A stretch of DNA of 64,000 bases from Marinomonas profundimaris (GCF_000508165.1 NZ_AYOZ01000001.1:248001-312000), one strand, 5' to 3'; shown: positions 40,414 through 50,168, numbered from the stretch's first letter. Program-made: numbers and translations. Notes: a model not told the origin generated them from the sequence alone.

Positions 40414-41586
40414 TTACGAAGGAAAAGCCCACAAGACGGTGGCTTTTTGAATGTAATGCGTTGTCTGTAAGTCTTGTAAAATGCCCGCAGTCAGTCGTGT
40501 TAAATCTGCGCCTTCGGGCGCTTTTTCTGACTGCGCGATGATCTCGATGTGTAGGTGATCGTTCAAATAATGCAGTCGTGTGTTGGGAATATCCACATAC
40601 GCCGTGTGTTGGCGTAATAGAAAACCTAAATCAGCGAGTATTTGATGACGAGCAGGCAGTTTTAAGTGCGCAGGCTTTCCAGATGTCGGCGTATGGATAA
40701 AGCTTTCGATCTGGATTTTCTCGTCTGTGTCTATGTGCACCATCACATCTTGAACTTGCGGATGAGCTTGTTTGATCGTGTAAGCCACTAAGTCGCCAAG
40801 GTAATGACCTTCGCTCACACTGGCATGGCTTGGCACGTGAATGTGCATATCCAAATAAATTTTACCCGCCATGGAGCGAGCTCTGACATCATGAGGCGCC
40901 ATGACATGTTTTAGACTGTTTGCCGTGTCTTTGATTTGAGCGATGAGCTTTGGGTCTGGTGCCGTATCCACGAGCTCCGCAAGGTTTTCCCACACCATGC
41001 TGACGGCCATTTTGCCAATCAATAGAGCAACCACAATCGAGGCAACCATGTCTGCCCAAGGGTACCCGAAGTACACGCCAATAAGGCCGATTAACACGGC
41101 GATAGACGACAGTGCGTCGCTGCGGCTGTGCCATGCATTAGCAACAAGCATTTTACTTCCTATCTCATCACCGGCTTTTTTCGTGTAATGAAAAATGGCT
41201 TCTTTGATCACAATCGTCGCGAGTATTGCGCCCAATCCATACCAAGTAAATTGCGCATGCGTCTGTTGTTGCGTAATGGATTCGAAGGCAATGCCGAGCG
41301 CTACAATGATGAGAACAAGGCCTAAAAATACCGTGGTGAGGGTTTCAAAGCGAAGGTGGCCGTAAGGGTGGTTTTCGTCTGGCCCTTGGCGAGAGTTGGC
41401 GGAAGCGAAATAGACGAACACATCGGTGACTAAGTCGGAAAGGGAGTGAATGCCATCTGCAATCAATGCTTGAGATTGAGAAAAATACCCCGCCACAATT
41501 TTAGCCAAGCCTAAAATAGCGTCCCACACAGCCCCGACGAGTGTGACTCTTTTTGCTATGTCTTGTTCTTGCTTAAGTTTCGACAT
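40414..41586 (-). CDS. Cation diffusion facilitator (metal efflux) transporter
   Basis: 390 residues. Six membrane helices carry the metal-site motifs ADGIHSLSDLVTD and HSRSDALSSIAV of the CDF family, with the HPYGH segment between. The C-terminal cytoplasmic domain is longer than in FieF (300 aa), with a roughly 90-residue extension after the usual alpha/beta dimerisation domain. It exports divalent metals such as Zn2+, Fe2+ or Mn2+ in exchange for protons; specificity cannot be told. Confidence 0.9.
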   Translation of the reverse strand: MSKLKQEQDIAKRVTLVGAVWDAILGLAKIVAGYFSQSQALIADGIHSLSDLVTDVFVYFASANSRQGPDENHPYGHLRFETLTTVFLGLVLIIVALGIAFESITQQQTHAQFTWYGLGAILATIVIKEAIFHYTKKAGDEIGSKMLVANAWHSRSDALSSIAVLIGLIGVYFGYPWADMVASIVVALLIGKMAVSMVWENLAELVDTAPDPKLIAQIKDTANSLKHVMAPHDVRARSMAGKIYLDMHIHVPSHASVSEGHYLGDLVAYTIKQAHPQVQDVMVHIDTDEKIQIESFIHTPTSGKPAHLKLPARHQILADLGFLLRQHTAYVDIPNTRLHYLNDHLHIEIIAQSEKAPEGADLTRLTAGILQDLQTTHYIQKATVLWAFPS

Positions 41587-41696
41587 TTATCCACTCAAAA
41601 TGATGCGTAGTTGGGTTGTGATGGTTTTTATTTGGTGTTGGTTCTTTGGTATTTAAAGCGCATAACCATCTTCACTGGCTTGGCGAATGTTCTCCC

Positions 41697-41729
41697 CAAG
41701 CTTATCCACGATATCTGTGGAAAAGCTTG
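41697..41729. repeat. 33-base inverted repeat with two DnaA-box-like ends
   Basis: CAAGCTTATCCAC (41697-41709) and GTGGAAAAGCTTG (41717-41729) pair in 12 of 13 positions around GATATCT. The inner parts read TTATCCACg (plus strand) and TTTTCCACA (minus strand), the latter a full match to the DnaA-box pattern TTWTNCACA. No T run follows, so a terminator is unlikely. It lies just after the rdgC stop. Confidence 0.5.
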
Positions 41730-41742
41730 AGCAAGAAATCGC

Positions 41743-42639
41743 TTAGCTGATTTCAAACCATAAGCAGTAAGAGCCAAAGAACTCTCGCATGGTGAGTGAC
41801 ATCAAAGAGAAGTTGGCATCCATGTCAGATAAACCGCCACCCTGAGAGTCATTGAACGCCGCTTCTTTTAGCGCATCGTCGAATTTGATTTTGCGTAAGG
41901 TTAGGTCGTCATGTAACACAAAGCTGAGTTTGTCAGTCCAACGAAGAGCGAGGTTTTTAACCGCCATGCCTTGTTCTAAGTGGCGTGTCACATCTTCGGA
42001 AAGAGGTTCTAACGCTTTAAAACGGATGGTGGCTTTGTCTTCAGAGGCGTCTTGGATTTCGCATTCATCACCGGTTTCTAAGCTGGCCGGCACTTCGTTT
42101 TTAACGAGCCAATCGGTCATCAAAGACGAAGGCGAGATTTGCGCTTGCAATGGTGTCATTGGGAAGCTGCCAAGGGTGGTTTGCAAGTGTTTGAAAAGTT
42201 GTTCGGTCATGCTGGCATTGGTGCTGTTGAGAACCAGTATTTTGGCTTTTAAATCAATATACGCCCAGATGTCTGTACGCTTTGAAAAGGCCTTTGGACG
42301 AAGTGTAAACACCAATTCGTCTTTCATGTCGGACTTTTCTTTGCGGCCGACTTTACGACCTTCAATCAGTTCGATTTCTGCGACCTTGGCTTCCAGTTCT
42401 TCACGTACAACGGCAGAAGGCAGTACTTTTTCTTCTTTGCCTGCACGAAAAAGTAAGCAATGATCGCTGGCTAGGCTCCATTGTTCGCTATTACGGATAA
42501 GCGGTAACCAGCCGAAAGAGAACTCTTCTTGAGAGCCACATTCTTTCAGTGGAAACTCAGGGATTTTGTCGATCAGTTCGTTTGTATCTAGTGATTCTGT
42601 GTCTTTTAATTGGAATATTTGGGCGTTCTTGAACCACAT
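41743..42639 (-). CDS. rdgC: Recombination-associated protein RdgC
   Basis: 298 residues. It shows the RdgC pattern: MWFKNAQIFQL at the start, KEEKVLPSAVVREELEAKV, LRPKAFSKRTDIWAYID and a C-terminal DANFSLMSLTMREF. RdgC binds DNA as a ring-shaped dimer and modulates RecA. The C-terminus after MREFF departs from the E. coli ending, and the same frame stays open for about 29 more codons past the TAA. It lies two bases after tdk, so the two are one operon. Confidence 0.92.
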   Translation of the reverse strand: MWFKNAQIFQLKDTESLDTNELIDKIPEFPLKECGSQEEFSFGWLPLIRNSEQWSLASDHCLLFRAGKEEKVLPSAVVREELEAKVAEIELIEGRKVGRKEKSDMKDELVFTLRPKAFSKRTDIWAYIDLKAKILVLNSTNASMTEQLFKHLQTTLGSFPMTPLQAQISPSSLMTDWLVKNEVPASLETGDECEIQDASEDKATIRFKALEPLSEDVTRHLEQGMAVKNLALRWTDKLSFVLHDDLTLRKIKFDDALKEAAFNDSQGGGLSDMDANFSLMSLTMREFFGSYCLWFEIS

Positions 42640-42641
42640 AA

Positions 42642-43223
42642 TTAGTCTCTCACGGCTTCTTTAAAGTGTTTTCGGCACACAGATAAATAGCGATCATTGC
42701 CACCAATTTCTACCTGTGCGCCTTCTTTAACGGGAATTCCTTGTGCATTTAATCGAATAACCATCGTGGCTTTGCTGCCACAATGACACACGGTTTTTAA
42801 TTCTATTAATTTGTCAGACCAAGCCAGTAATGCTTTGCTGCCTTCGAATAATTCACCTTGGAAATCGGTGCGTATGCCAAAGGCCAACACTGGAATGTGC
42901 AGATTATCGACGACTTCGGAAAGGGCGTAAACTTGGTCTTTGGTTAAAAACTGCGCTTCGTCAATCAAGATACAGCTTAACGCTTTCTGCTGCTGATTTT
43001 CTTCTTTGATTAGGTTAATAATGTCTGTGCTGTTATCAAATAAACTGGCGTCGGCGGATATACCAATGCGAGAGGCAATTTGGCCAGTTTCAAACCGGTC
43101 GTCGATTGACGCTGTTAATAATAAAACTCGCATGCCTCGCTCTTTGTAGTTATGAGCAGATTGCAGTAGAACGGTCGATTTACCGGCGTTCATTGCCGAG
43201 TAATAAAAGTACAGTTTGGCCAT
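42642..43223 (-). CDS. tdk: Thymidine kinase (type II)
   Basis: 193 residues. The P-loop SAMNAGKST (9-17), LIDEAQFL and a zinc ribbon with CHCGSKA and CRKHF are characteristic. It phosphorylates thymidine in salvage. Length fits E. coli Tdk (205 aa). It is followed by rdgC two bases later. Confidence 0.95.
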   Translation of the reverse strand: MAKLYFYYSAMNAGKSTVLLQSAHNYKERGMRVLLLTASIDDRFETGQIASRIGISADASLFDNSTDIINLIKEENQQQKALSCILIDEAQFLTKDQVYALSEVVDNLHIPVLAFGIRTDFQGELFEGSKALLAWSDKLIELKTVCHCGSKATMVIRLNAQGIPVKEGAQVEIGGNDRYLSVCRKHFKEAVRD

Positions 43224-43341
43224 ATTGAGTCTGTTTAATCAGTCGCTTGGTAATTTGGCCGACTAGTATATCAAATCGCTATTCTGAGTGGGCTTTTTTC
43301 ATTGCGGTAATTATTGCGTCTTCTTAGGGAGTAAGAGGGCG

Positions 43342-43629
43342 TTAATTTCTGATTTTCTTTTTTGCTTTATCGAGGCTTTTATGGATTTGCAGGGTCAACC
43401 ATTCTGCGCGCTTGACGCCATTCAGTTCACAAAGCGCATCGAGTTTTTCGATGGTTTCTTGCTCAATGAGCAACTCTAAGCGCTTAAGTCCTTGCGCTTT
43501 TTCTTTTTCGCGTTGTGCGCGTTTGTTGAGTTTTAATTGGTCTTTTCTATTGAGCGGTTGGGTTCGGGGTCTGCCAGCAGATTTGCCGAATAGGTCGATG
43601 GTGTTCCGGTCGGATGACGCTTTTGCCAT
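43342..43629 (-). CDS. YbfE-like small regulator (ribbon-helix-helix type)
   Basis: 95 residues from the ATG at 43629; a TTG 17 codons earlier is unlikely. The sequence DRNTIDLFGKSAGRPRTQPLNRKDQLKLNKR is near-identical in pattern to E. coli YbfE, a LexA-regulated protein, with a CopG-like helix-helix C-terminal region (LIEQETIEKLDALCEL). No LexA box is seen just upstream, where the prc terminator lies, so SOS control is not supported here. DNA binding is inferred from the fold only. Confidence 0.78.
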   Translation of the reverse strand: MAKASSDRNTIDLFGKSAGRPRTQPLNRKDQLKLNKRAQREKEKAQGLKRLELLIEQETIEKLDALCELNGVKRAEWLTLQIHKSLDKAKKKIRN

Positions 43630-43683
43630 GGTCTCATTACATTCGTTAAGGTGAAAGGAGGGCGTTTTTCGATGATTCAAAAA

Positions 43684-43722
43684 AAGAAAGTGAGAAGCCG
43701 TTATCGCGGCTTCTCACTTTCT
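43684..43722 (-). terminator. Strong terminator after prc
   Basis: AAGAAAGTGAGAAGCCG pairs perfectly with CGGCTTCTCACTTTCTT around TTATCG. On the minus strand the T-rich complement of the A run follows. Confidence 0.85.
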
Positions 43723-43729
43723 TGTGTTG

Positions 43730-45778
43730 TTACTTTTGAGCAGTTTGTTTCTCAGCCTGTTTTTGCGCCATTTGATTGGTGGCAATAAAGTCTAATAAAA
43801 TTTCCGATGCTTCTTTTGCATAGGTATCTTCTTCGACAGGTTCTATGTCATCAACCGATGTCAATTGTTCTAACCCAAGCGCTTTTCGACGTTTATTTTC
43901 ACGTTCAAGCTCTCTCTTTTTGTCGTCTTCTTTTTGCTGTATGCGAGTGCTTTCTTTCAAAGATATGGACTTGTAGTTTTCCACCTGGTCTTTGAATTCT
44001 TTTATCTGAGCGTTGATCGCAATAAAGTTAGGGTCTTTTGCCATACGAGCTTCATGGCGAGGCTCTAAAATAGGTAAATAAGCAGGCATGTTCCAATAAA
44101 CCGGATAGCGGGTTTCATGGATTTTATCCCAAGCCAAAGGGTTGTCTAATGCGCTTTCACCGATGGTTTCTTTATCGATTAAAGAAGGGAAAGCAATGTC
44201 TGGCATGACACCTTTATGCTGCGTACTTTCGCCTGAGACACGATAGAATTTGGCTTGTGTGACTTTAAGTTGTCCTTTGTCTACTTCTTGTAAGACTTGA
44301 ACTGTGCCTTTACCAAAGGTTTGGTCACCAAGGATTAAGGCGCGACCATAATCTTGCAAGGCGCCAGCAACGATTTCCGACGCGGAAGCACTCATTCGGT
44401 TCACTAATACGGCCATTGGACCACTGTAGGTGATGGCGGTATCAGTATCGCCTAACGGGGTTACTCGTCCACTCTGGTCTCGTATTTGTACTGTTGGGCC
44501 AGAAGGAATGAACAAACCAGCCAAGGCATTGGCTTCTTGTAAGGAGCCACCGCCATTGTTTCGTAGATCAAGAATAAGGGCGGAAATGTCTTCATCACGC
44601 AGTTCTTCGATCAGCTTTTTTGTGTCTCGCGTGGAGCTTTTATAGTCTTTATCGCCCGCTTGAATGGCCGCGAAATCGGAATAGAAGGTCGGTAGTGAAA
44701 TGACACCGACTTTGTAGGTTTCTCCGTCACGCTCTACTTCGACAATTTCTTTTTTCGCGGATTGATCTTCGAGCTTCACTTTTTTGCGAACAATGCTAAT
44801 GCGTTTACTGGTTTGTGTGTCACCTTTGCTTGGCGTGATCTCCAGTATGACGGTTGTATCTCGCTCGCCGCGGATCATGTCGACAACGTCATCAAGTCGC
44901 ATGCCTACCACGTCGACCATAGGTTCGCCTTCTTGGCCAACTGCAATGATTCTATCGTTGGGTGAAAGTTCACTTTGGGTTGCCGCTGGGCCACCAGGAA
45001 CCAGTCGAACGACTTTTGTGTAATCGTCGTCCATTTGCAATACAGCGCCGATTCCTTCGAGTGAAAGGCTCATGTTGATGTTAAATGTTTCAGATGCTCG
45101 CGGTGCAAAATAACTGGTGTGGGGGTCTAAAGCAGCGGTAATGGCATTTGCAAAGGTTTGGTAAACGTCGATCGCGTTTGTTTGGTCCACGCGTTTTAAT
45201 TGATTTTTGTAGCGACGTTCAATCGTCGAAATGATTTTTTCTTCGTTTTCGCCGTTCAGTTTAAGTACTAAGGCGCGGTTTTTGAGGCGTTTGCGCCAAT
45301 AATCATCCAGTTGAGCTTCTGTCTTAGCCCATTTTTGGGCTTCTGGGTCCGCATTGAGGGTTTCGTCAATGTTATAGTCAAAGCCTTTAATCATTTCTGG
45401 AAGGTGTTCTTGAAGGCTTGATAGGCGTTTCTCAAGGCGTTCTAGGTAAAGGTTGTAAATCGTGTAGGCAACTTGCGTGTCGCCGTTTCTTAGGGCGTCG
45501 TCAAAGCTGTTTCGGTATTTTGATAGTGTGTCGATGTCGCTTTTAAGAAAGAAGCTTTTACTTGGGTCAAGGGCGTCAATATAGTAATCAAAGGCCTTTG
45601 CTGAAATGGCATCATCAATATGAGGTCTGTTATAATGAATGCCTTCTAGCATCTCAACGAGTTCTTTTGAGACTTTGTCGTACTCATGAGGTGGCTGCAG
45701 TTCTTGGTAAGCTGACGCAGGCGTCGAGGCAAAGGTATAGCCAGCTAAAAGGCAAAATAAAAGGCGTTTATAGTTCAT
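43730..45778 (-). CDS. prc: Tail-specific carboxy-terminal protease Prc/Tsp
   Basis: 682 residues with a signal peptide (ASTPASA). An N-terminal helical domain is followed by a PDZ domain (SLEGIGAVLQMDDDYTKVV, LSPNDRIIAVGQ) and an S41 peptidase domain. The catalytic Ser lies in NRMSASASEIVAG (near 464) and Lys in TFGKGTVQV (near 489). The C-terminal domain is Lys/Glu-rich. It degrades misfolded periplasmic proteins and trims substrates such as peptidoglycan enzymes. Length matches E. coli Prc (682 aa). Confidence 0.95.
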   Translation of the reverse strand: MNYKRLLFCLLAGYTFASTPASAYQELQPPHEYDKVSKELVEMLEGIHYNRPHIDDAISAKAFDYYIDALDPSKSFFLKSDIDTLSKYRNSFDDALRNGDTQVAYTIYNLYLERLEKRLSSLQEHLPEMIKGFDYNIDETLNADPEAQKWAKTEAQLDDYWRKRLKNRALVLKLNGENEEKIISTIERRYKNQLKRVDQTNAIDVYQTFANAITAALDPHTSYFAPRASETFNINMSLSLEGIGAVLQMDDDYTKVVRLVPGGPAATQSELSPNDRIIAVGQEGEPMVDVVGMRLDDVVDMIRGERDTTVILEITPSKGDTQTSKRISIVRKKVKLEDQSAKKEIVEVERDGETYKVGVISLPTFYSDFAAIQAGDKDYKSSTRDTKKLIEELRDEDISALILDLRNNGGGSLQEANALAGLFIPSGPTVQIRDQSGRVTPLGDTDTAITYSGPMAVLVNRMSASASEIVAGALQDYGRALILGDQTFGKGTVQVLQEVDKGQLKVTQAKFYRVSGESTQHKGVMPDIAFPSLIDKETIGESALDNPLAWDKIHETRYPVYWNMPAYLPILEPRHEARMAKDPNFIAINAQIKEFKDQVENYKSISLKESTRIQQKEDDKKRELERENKRRKALGLEQLTSVDDIEPVEEDTYAKEASEILLDFIATNQMAQKQAEKQTAQK

Positions 45779-45901
45779 CCGGTAAGGGTTCTCTCAGTCT
45801 ATTTTATACGTCATTAGCAAAATCATATTAGACACGGGGCTGTAAGGCTAGCCTAAGTGTTAAAAAGTCACTTTTTTAAAGCATTGTGCTTATGGGAAAT
45901 T

Positions 45902-47200
45902 ATGGATCATTCAAGTTTTAACGACGATTTATTGTCATTTCTACAATCTTCTCCGACACCGTTTCATGCCACAGACAGTATGCGCAGCGCATTGCTTGCT
46001 GAAGGCTATGTTGAGTTATTAGAAGAAGATAGCTGGGTTATTGAAGAGGGTGGAAAGTACTTTGTTACTCGTAATGAGTCTTCCTTAATTGCCTTTACGA
46101 CACCGCAACTTACGTTTAATCAAACAGGTTGGCGCATGGTTGGCGCGCACACGGATAGCCCTTGCTTTAAGCTAAAACCAAATGCCCAAGTAGATCGTTT
46201 TGGTTATCATCAGCTTGGCGTGGAAGTTTACGGCGGCGTTTTGCTTCACACTTGGCTAGACAGAGATTTGTCTATTGCGGGTCGGATTACTTTGAAGACT
46301 CAGAATGGCAACATCGTAAGTCGCTTGGTGGATTTTAAAGACCCGATTGCCGTTGTCCCAAATTTGGCGATTCACTTAAATCGACAAGCAAATGAAGGGT
46401 TTTCTGTAAATCCTCAAGAAGAAATTCTGCCAATATTGTGTGGCGCGGAAAATGAATTTGATCTGCATGAATTGTTAAAAACACAACTCAAAAAACAACA
46501 TGCGGATTTGGACATCGAAACCATTTTAGATTTTGAATTGAGCTTATATGACACACAACCAGCAGCGTTGGTCGGTTTGCATAAAGAATATATTTGCTCC
46601 GCTCGTCTCGATAACTTGTTGAGCTGCTTTGTTGGTTTGCGCGCTTTATTGGATTCTGATTTGCAACGCCCGAGTTTGCTTATTTGTACGGACCATGAAG
46701 AAATTGGCAGTTTGTCAGCGTGTGGCGCAAACGGGCCATTTTTAGAAGATGTATTGCATCGCTTAACGCCAGATCCAGAGCAATATGTTCAGGCTATTCA
46801 GCGTTCTATGTTGGTGTCTGCGGACAATGCGCATGCATTGCATCCAAATTATGCGCATAAGCACGATAAAAACCATGCGCCTGCAATCAATAAAGGTGCC
46901 GTTATTAAGGTAAATGCGAATCAACGTTACGCAACCAATAGCGAAACAGCGAGTGTTTATCGTGATATTGCGGCAGAAGAAAATTACGAAGTTCAATGCT
47001 TTGTGGTGCGCAGTGATATGGCTTGTGGCAGTACGATAGGGCCGATTACGTCCGGTGAAATTGGCGTGCCAACGATTGATATTGGTTTGCCTACGTTTGG
47101 TATGCACTCTATTCGTGAATTGGCGGGCAGTCGTGACGCCTACGGTTTGTATAAAGTATTAACTCGATTCACAAAGCGCGATAAATTGATTGCTCGCTAA
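45902..47200 (+). CDS. apeB: M18 family aminopeptidase
   Basis: 432 residues from the ATG at 45902, chosen because GGGA lies six bases upstream; an in-frame GTG at 45857 would add 15 residues. Metal and catalytic motifs include GAHTDSPCFKLKP, SARLDNLLS, TDHEEIGS and MACGSTIGP of zinc aminopeptidases in the M18 (aspartyl aminopeptidase) family. It removes N-terminal acidic residues from peptides in the cytoplasm. Length fits ApeB. Confidence 0.93.
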   Translation: MDHSSFNDDLLSFLQSSPTPFHATDSMRSALLAEGYVELLEEDSWVIEEGGKYFVTRNESSLIAFTTPQLTFNQTGWRMVGAHTDSPCFKLKPNAQVDRFGYHQLGVEVYGGVLLHTWLDRDLSIAGRITLKTQNGNIVSRLVDFKDPIAVVPNLAIHLNRQANEGFSVNPQEEILPILCGAENEFDLHELLKTQLKKQHADLDIETILDFELSLYDTQPAALVGLHKEYICSARLDNLLSCFVGLRALLDSDLQRPSLLICTDHEEIGSLSACGANGPFLEDVLHRLTPDPEQYVQAIQRSMLVSADNAHALHPNYAHKHDKNHAPAINKGAVIKVNANQRYATNSETASVYRDIAAEENYEVQCFVVRSDMACGSTIGPITSGEIGVPTIDIGLPTFGMHSIRELAGSRDAYGLYKVLTRFTKRDKLIAR

Positions 47201-47243
47201 ATGTGGCAAGTTCAGTGAGTGGATGTTATTACAGTCATTAGAC

Positions 47244-47280
47244 ACAAAAAAACCGTAAAACAATGTTTTACGGTTTTTTT
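47244..47280. terminator. Bidirectional terminator
   Basis: AAAAAAACCGTAAAA and TTTTACGGTTTTTTT form a long stem around a short CAATG loop. It lies between the convergent aminopeptidase and tolC genes. Confidence 0.9.
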
Positions 47281-47296
47281 ATGGATCAATTAACGC

Positions 47297-48616
47297 TTAT
47301 TTCTTTGCAACTAACCATTTGTCCAGCTCTTTGATCTTGTTTTCTGTCAGATCGCCAGTGACTTCAAGTAGGCTTAGCTTTTTCAATACAAAATTGTATC
47401 GGTATTGCTCGTAAGTATTTTGTGCGTCATAAAGATTAGACTGAGCATCAAGCAATTCGACAAGGTTACGTGTACCAACATCATAGCCCGCTTTCGTTGC
47501 TTCAAGTGCGCTTGTACGAGAGCGAATTAGCTGTTGTTGTGCTGCTATTTGAGCAACCGCGGTTTGTAGGTCTAAATATAGGCTACGAATGCTAAGTTCG
47601 ATCGTTTGCAGTGAGCTTGCTCTTTGTTCAGTCGCAGATTCTGCTTGTGCCGTTGCTTGGCGAACAGAAGCATTGATTGCACCACCGCTATACAATGGAA
47701 TGCTAACACCTAATGAAATAGTGGCATCATTCGTTACGCCTTCAGACGTTGATACAATATCGTAATCTGCATCGGTGCGAGACAGAGAGCCCGTTAACGA
47801 TACGGTTGGCGAGCGGCCGCTAGATTTTTGGATGCTGATGTTGTTTTCGGCAGTTTCAACCGTGATGTCAAGAATCTGAAGTTCTTTGTTGTTGCGTCGA
47901 GCTTGATCAATTAAAGAGTCAACCGTGAGGCTTTTATTTAGAGAGATTGGGTAGTCTTTAGCAAGCTCAGGAATGCTTTTAATTTCGCGGCCTGTGCGCT
48001 GGAGCAGTGCTTTTTGAGCATAGGCAACGCTTGATCGAGCAGTAAGCTCCGTGACTCGCACGGAGTCATATTCTGCTTGAGCGTCTTGTAGGTCGGTAAT
48101 GGAAGCCAAACCGACTTCGTATTGTTTTTTAGATCGGTCTAACTGACTTGCTGTACTTTTCACCAAGGCTTCAGTAGTTTGAAGTGTTGATTGTGCAATC
48201 AAAAGATTAAAGTATTCAGTGAGTGTTGTTAGCGCTAAATCTTCTTCAGAATTTTCATAGCTTACACCGGCACTTTTAGAGCTCAGTTCTACTGCGTCAA
48301 CGGCGTAGTTTAGTGCTGGAGAGTAAATAGGGTAATCCATGTTAAGCGCTAGCGAGTTAGACGTTTTGTCATAATCCGTTGCAGGGCTATCAAGAGACTC
48401 ATATCCAAGGCTACCGCTGAAGGTGATTTGAGGATATAAGTTCCCCTTCGTCACGGTTACCCCTTCTTTTTGAGCTTGATAAGTCGCGGCTGCCGCTCTT
48501 AAACCAGGATCGTTTTGCTTCGCCAGTTTATAAACTTCGTAAATGCTTTCTGCGTGAGCAGCTGTACTACTTAGAACGGCTGCAGCGATGAGTGAGGGTA
48601 TAATATGCTTTTTCAT
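47297..48616 (-). CDS. tolC: Outer-membrane efflux channel TolC
   Basis: 439 residues with a signal peptide (STAAHA). The two outer-membrane efflux protein repeats are visible: each has a long helical pair and a strand pair (QFSGSLGYESL-type and SLTGSLSRTD-type), and the GTRNLVELLDAQSNLYDAQ motif. TolC trimers connect RND and ABC pumps and type I secretion systems to the exterior. The C-terminus is shorter than in E. coli TolC. No pump genes are adjacent. An inverted repeat at 48660-48680 lies in its upstream region. Confidence 0.93.
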   Translation of the reverse strand: MKKHIIPSLIAAAVLSSTAAHAESIYEVYKLAKQNDPGLRAAAATYQAQKEGVTVTKGNLYPQITFSGSLGYESLDSPATDYDKTSNSLALNMDYPIYSPALNYAVDAVELSSKSAGVSYENSEEDLALTTLTEYFNLLIAQSTLQTTEALVKSTASQLDRSKKQYEVGLASITDLQDAQAEYDSVRVTELTARSSVAYAQKALLQRTGREIKSIPELAKDYPISLNKSLTVDSLIDQARRNNKELQILDITVETAENNISIQKSSGRSPTVSLTGSLSRTDADYDIVSTSEGVTNDATISLGVSIPLYSGGAINASVRQATAQAESATEQRASSLQTIELSIRSLYLDLQTAVAQIAAQQQLIRSRTSALEATKAGYDVGTRNLVELLDAQSNLYDAQNTYEQYRYNFVLKKLSLLEVTGDLTENKIKELDKWLVAKK

Positions 48617-48659
48617 AGATCTCTGTGGGCTCGTAGTATGAAATATAGTTATAATAGTA

Positions 48660-48680
48660 CCGCAAGTTTTTCGCTTGTGG
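48660..48680 (-). promoter_or_regulatory. Inverted repeat upstream of tolC
   Basis: CCGCAAG (48660-48666) and CTTGTGG (48674-48680) pair in six of seven positions, 44 bases before the tolC ATG. TATTAT on the minus strand nearby could be a -10. This could be an operator, but the repeat is short. Confidence 0.25.
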
Positions 48681-48814
48681 CAGTGCCATTCTCGCTATAT
48701 CTATTATGACTATTGACCATATCATAACGAAATACTTTGAATAGGCTTCGATTGTGGAAAATTAACGCAAGAGTCGTGGTTATTTCAGTGCGATTCTTCT
48801 TCCATTCCAAAAGT

Positions 48815-50050
48815 TTAGTTCTTTAATTCAATTTTATACGTAATCGTTTTTTTCGAATTCGCTTTGATTTTACCAGCAACAATAATGCTATTGGCATTTG
48901 CTTTTGCCGCATTACTTCCTTCCAACACCTCTATAATGCCGTTCGTGTTTTGTTCTACTGAATAGCTTTGCGCTTTATTGGCGTGATTTTCTATGGTTAC
49001 TTCCCATACTTGCGTGCTCGGAAGCTTTTGTGAAGACGCACTTTTTAACGTTAGATAGCCTGTTATATCTTGGCTTTTGTTTGTGACAATATTCAGTGGG
49101 TAGTCTGCGCGAACGGTATTTAATGTAACTGTATTTCCAGGAATAAGAAGATTGTTTCTTTTCCAGAATGTTCGGTATTGCCCTGGAAGACCGTCTTTTT
49201 TTAAGGTGAAAGTAACCTTGTTGTTAAAATCCAGATCTGTTCTTCCTGAACTGTTTTGGTGAGTGTAAACATTGGCGGTGTGTGTTTGTTTGTCTATTTT
49301 AGAGTGGTTGCTTGGCAAAGCATAAAGCGTGTTTGAATAAGGCGCGATTGCGATGAGGTGATGGCCAAGCGATAAGCTAATTTCGTTGTCTTGGTAATTT
49401 ACGTCCTGTTGTGCTGTGCTCATTGCTAGGGTGTTTCGTTCTGCTTTGAAGAGTCGAGGCGATGAGCTTCTAGAGTAATGCAGCAGGCTGTCTTGTATTT
49501 CAATATTGGTATTTGAGTTGTTATGCAAAAGCGCTTGTTGAGAGACTAAAACACGGTCGTTATCAAATATTAGACTGAGCTGAGGTGTCCACGATAATTG
49601 TCCTGTTTGATAGCTGACGGGGAATGAAGCCATTACATCCGTTGGTTTATCTGTTTGTTCAAGAGGAATTATATAGAAATCGCTAATCGGTAATGTGGTT
49701 GGGCGTTCATGAACCAATAGTGAAAAGTTGCCCGTGTCCTGATCAATTTTGGTGAGTAAGCCTGTGTAGTTTAAGTCTCTTTGTTTGTGTTCTACCCGGA
49801 TTTTTTTGCCTACTTCATCAAACCAGTTTGCATTATTGGCGCTCTGTAAAAACGTAATCGGTGAAAAGGCGTCGCTGAGTGGTATCAATGTACCGATATT
49901 AGGCGTGAGACTAAGAGGCTGGTTGTTTTCTACGATCTGACTGTTCTCTAGCCCAATAACCGCACTTATGGGTTCTGCAAAAGCAGGGCGAATCATAACA
50001 ACCGCTAAAAAAGCTGTTATGTAAAAATCGGTAGATAGCTTTTTCATCAA
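48815..50050 (-). CDS. Secreted protein of unknown function (DUF4139-like)
   Basis: 411 residues with a signal peptide ending PAFA. The mature protein is rich in beta strands, Ser, Asn and Thr, with no Cys and no membrane segment, so it is periplasmic or exported. The pattern of a central beta domain followed by Ig-like strands (VWEVTIENHANKAQSY) resembles DUF4139-type proteins, a tentative match. It lies 198 bases before tolC on the same strand, and the operon relation is unclear. Function unknown. Confidence 0.65.
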   Translation of the reverse strand: MMKKLSTDFYITAFLAVVMIRPAFAEPISAVIGLENSQIVENNQPLSLTPNIGTLIPLSDAFSPITFLQSANNANWFDEVGKKIRVEHKQRDLNYTGLLTKIDQDTGNFSLLVHERPTTLPISDFYIIPLEQTDKPTDVMASFPVSYQTGQLSWTPQLSLIFDNDRVLVSQQALLHNNSNTNIEIQDSLLHYSRSSSPRLFKAERNTLAMSTAQQDVNYQDNEISLSLGHHLIAIAPYSNTLYALPSNHSKIDKQTHTANVYTHQNSSGRTDLDFNNKVTFTLKKDGLPGQYRTFWKRNNLLIPGNTVTLNTVRADYPLNIVTNKSQDITGYLTLKSASSQKLPSTQVWEVTIENHANKAQSYSVEQNTNGIIEVLEGSNAAKANANSIIVAGKIKANSKKTITYKIELKN

Positions 50051-50168
50051 AGAGTCCTTTTTGTTTGTGTGTATTCAATCATACTCGTTATCGTGAAGTA
50101 GGCTCACTCATGGTAACCTAATAACTTTATATGATTGCAATCTAATCTAGCAAAAATAAGGGTTTGGA

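Noticed and set aside
43288-43479. 63-residue plus-strand frame opposite the YbfE-like gene
   Set aside because: It overlaps a recognisable conserved gene and lacks a ribosome-binding site.
48650-48700. TGGCA near the tolC start as a sigma-54 promoter
   Set aside because: The required GC pair at the right spacing (TTGCA) is not present.
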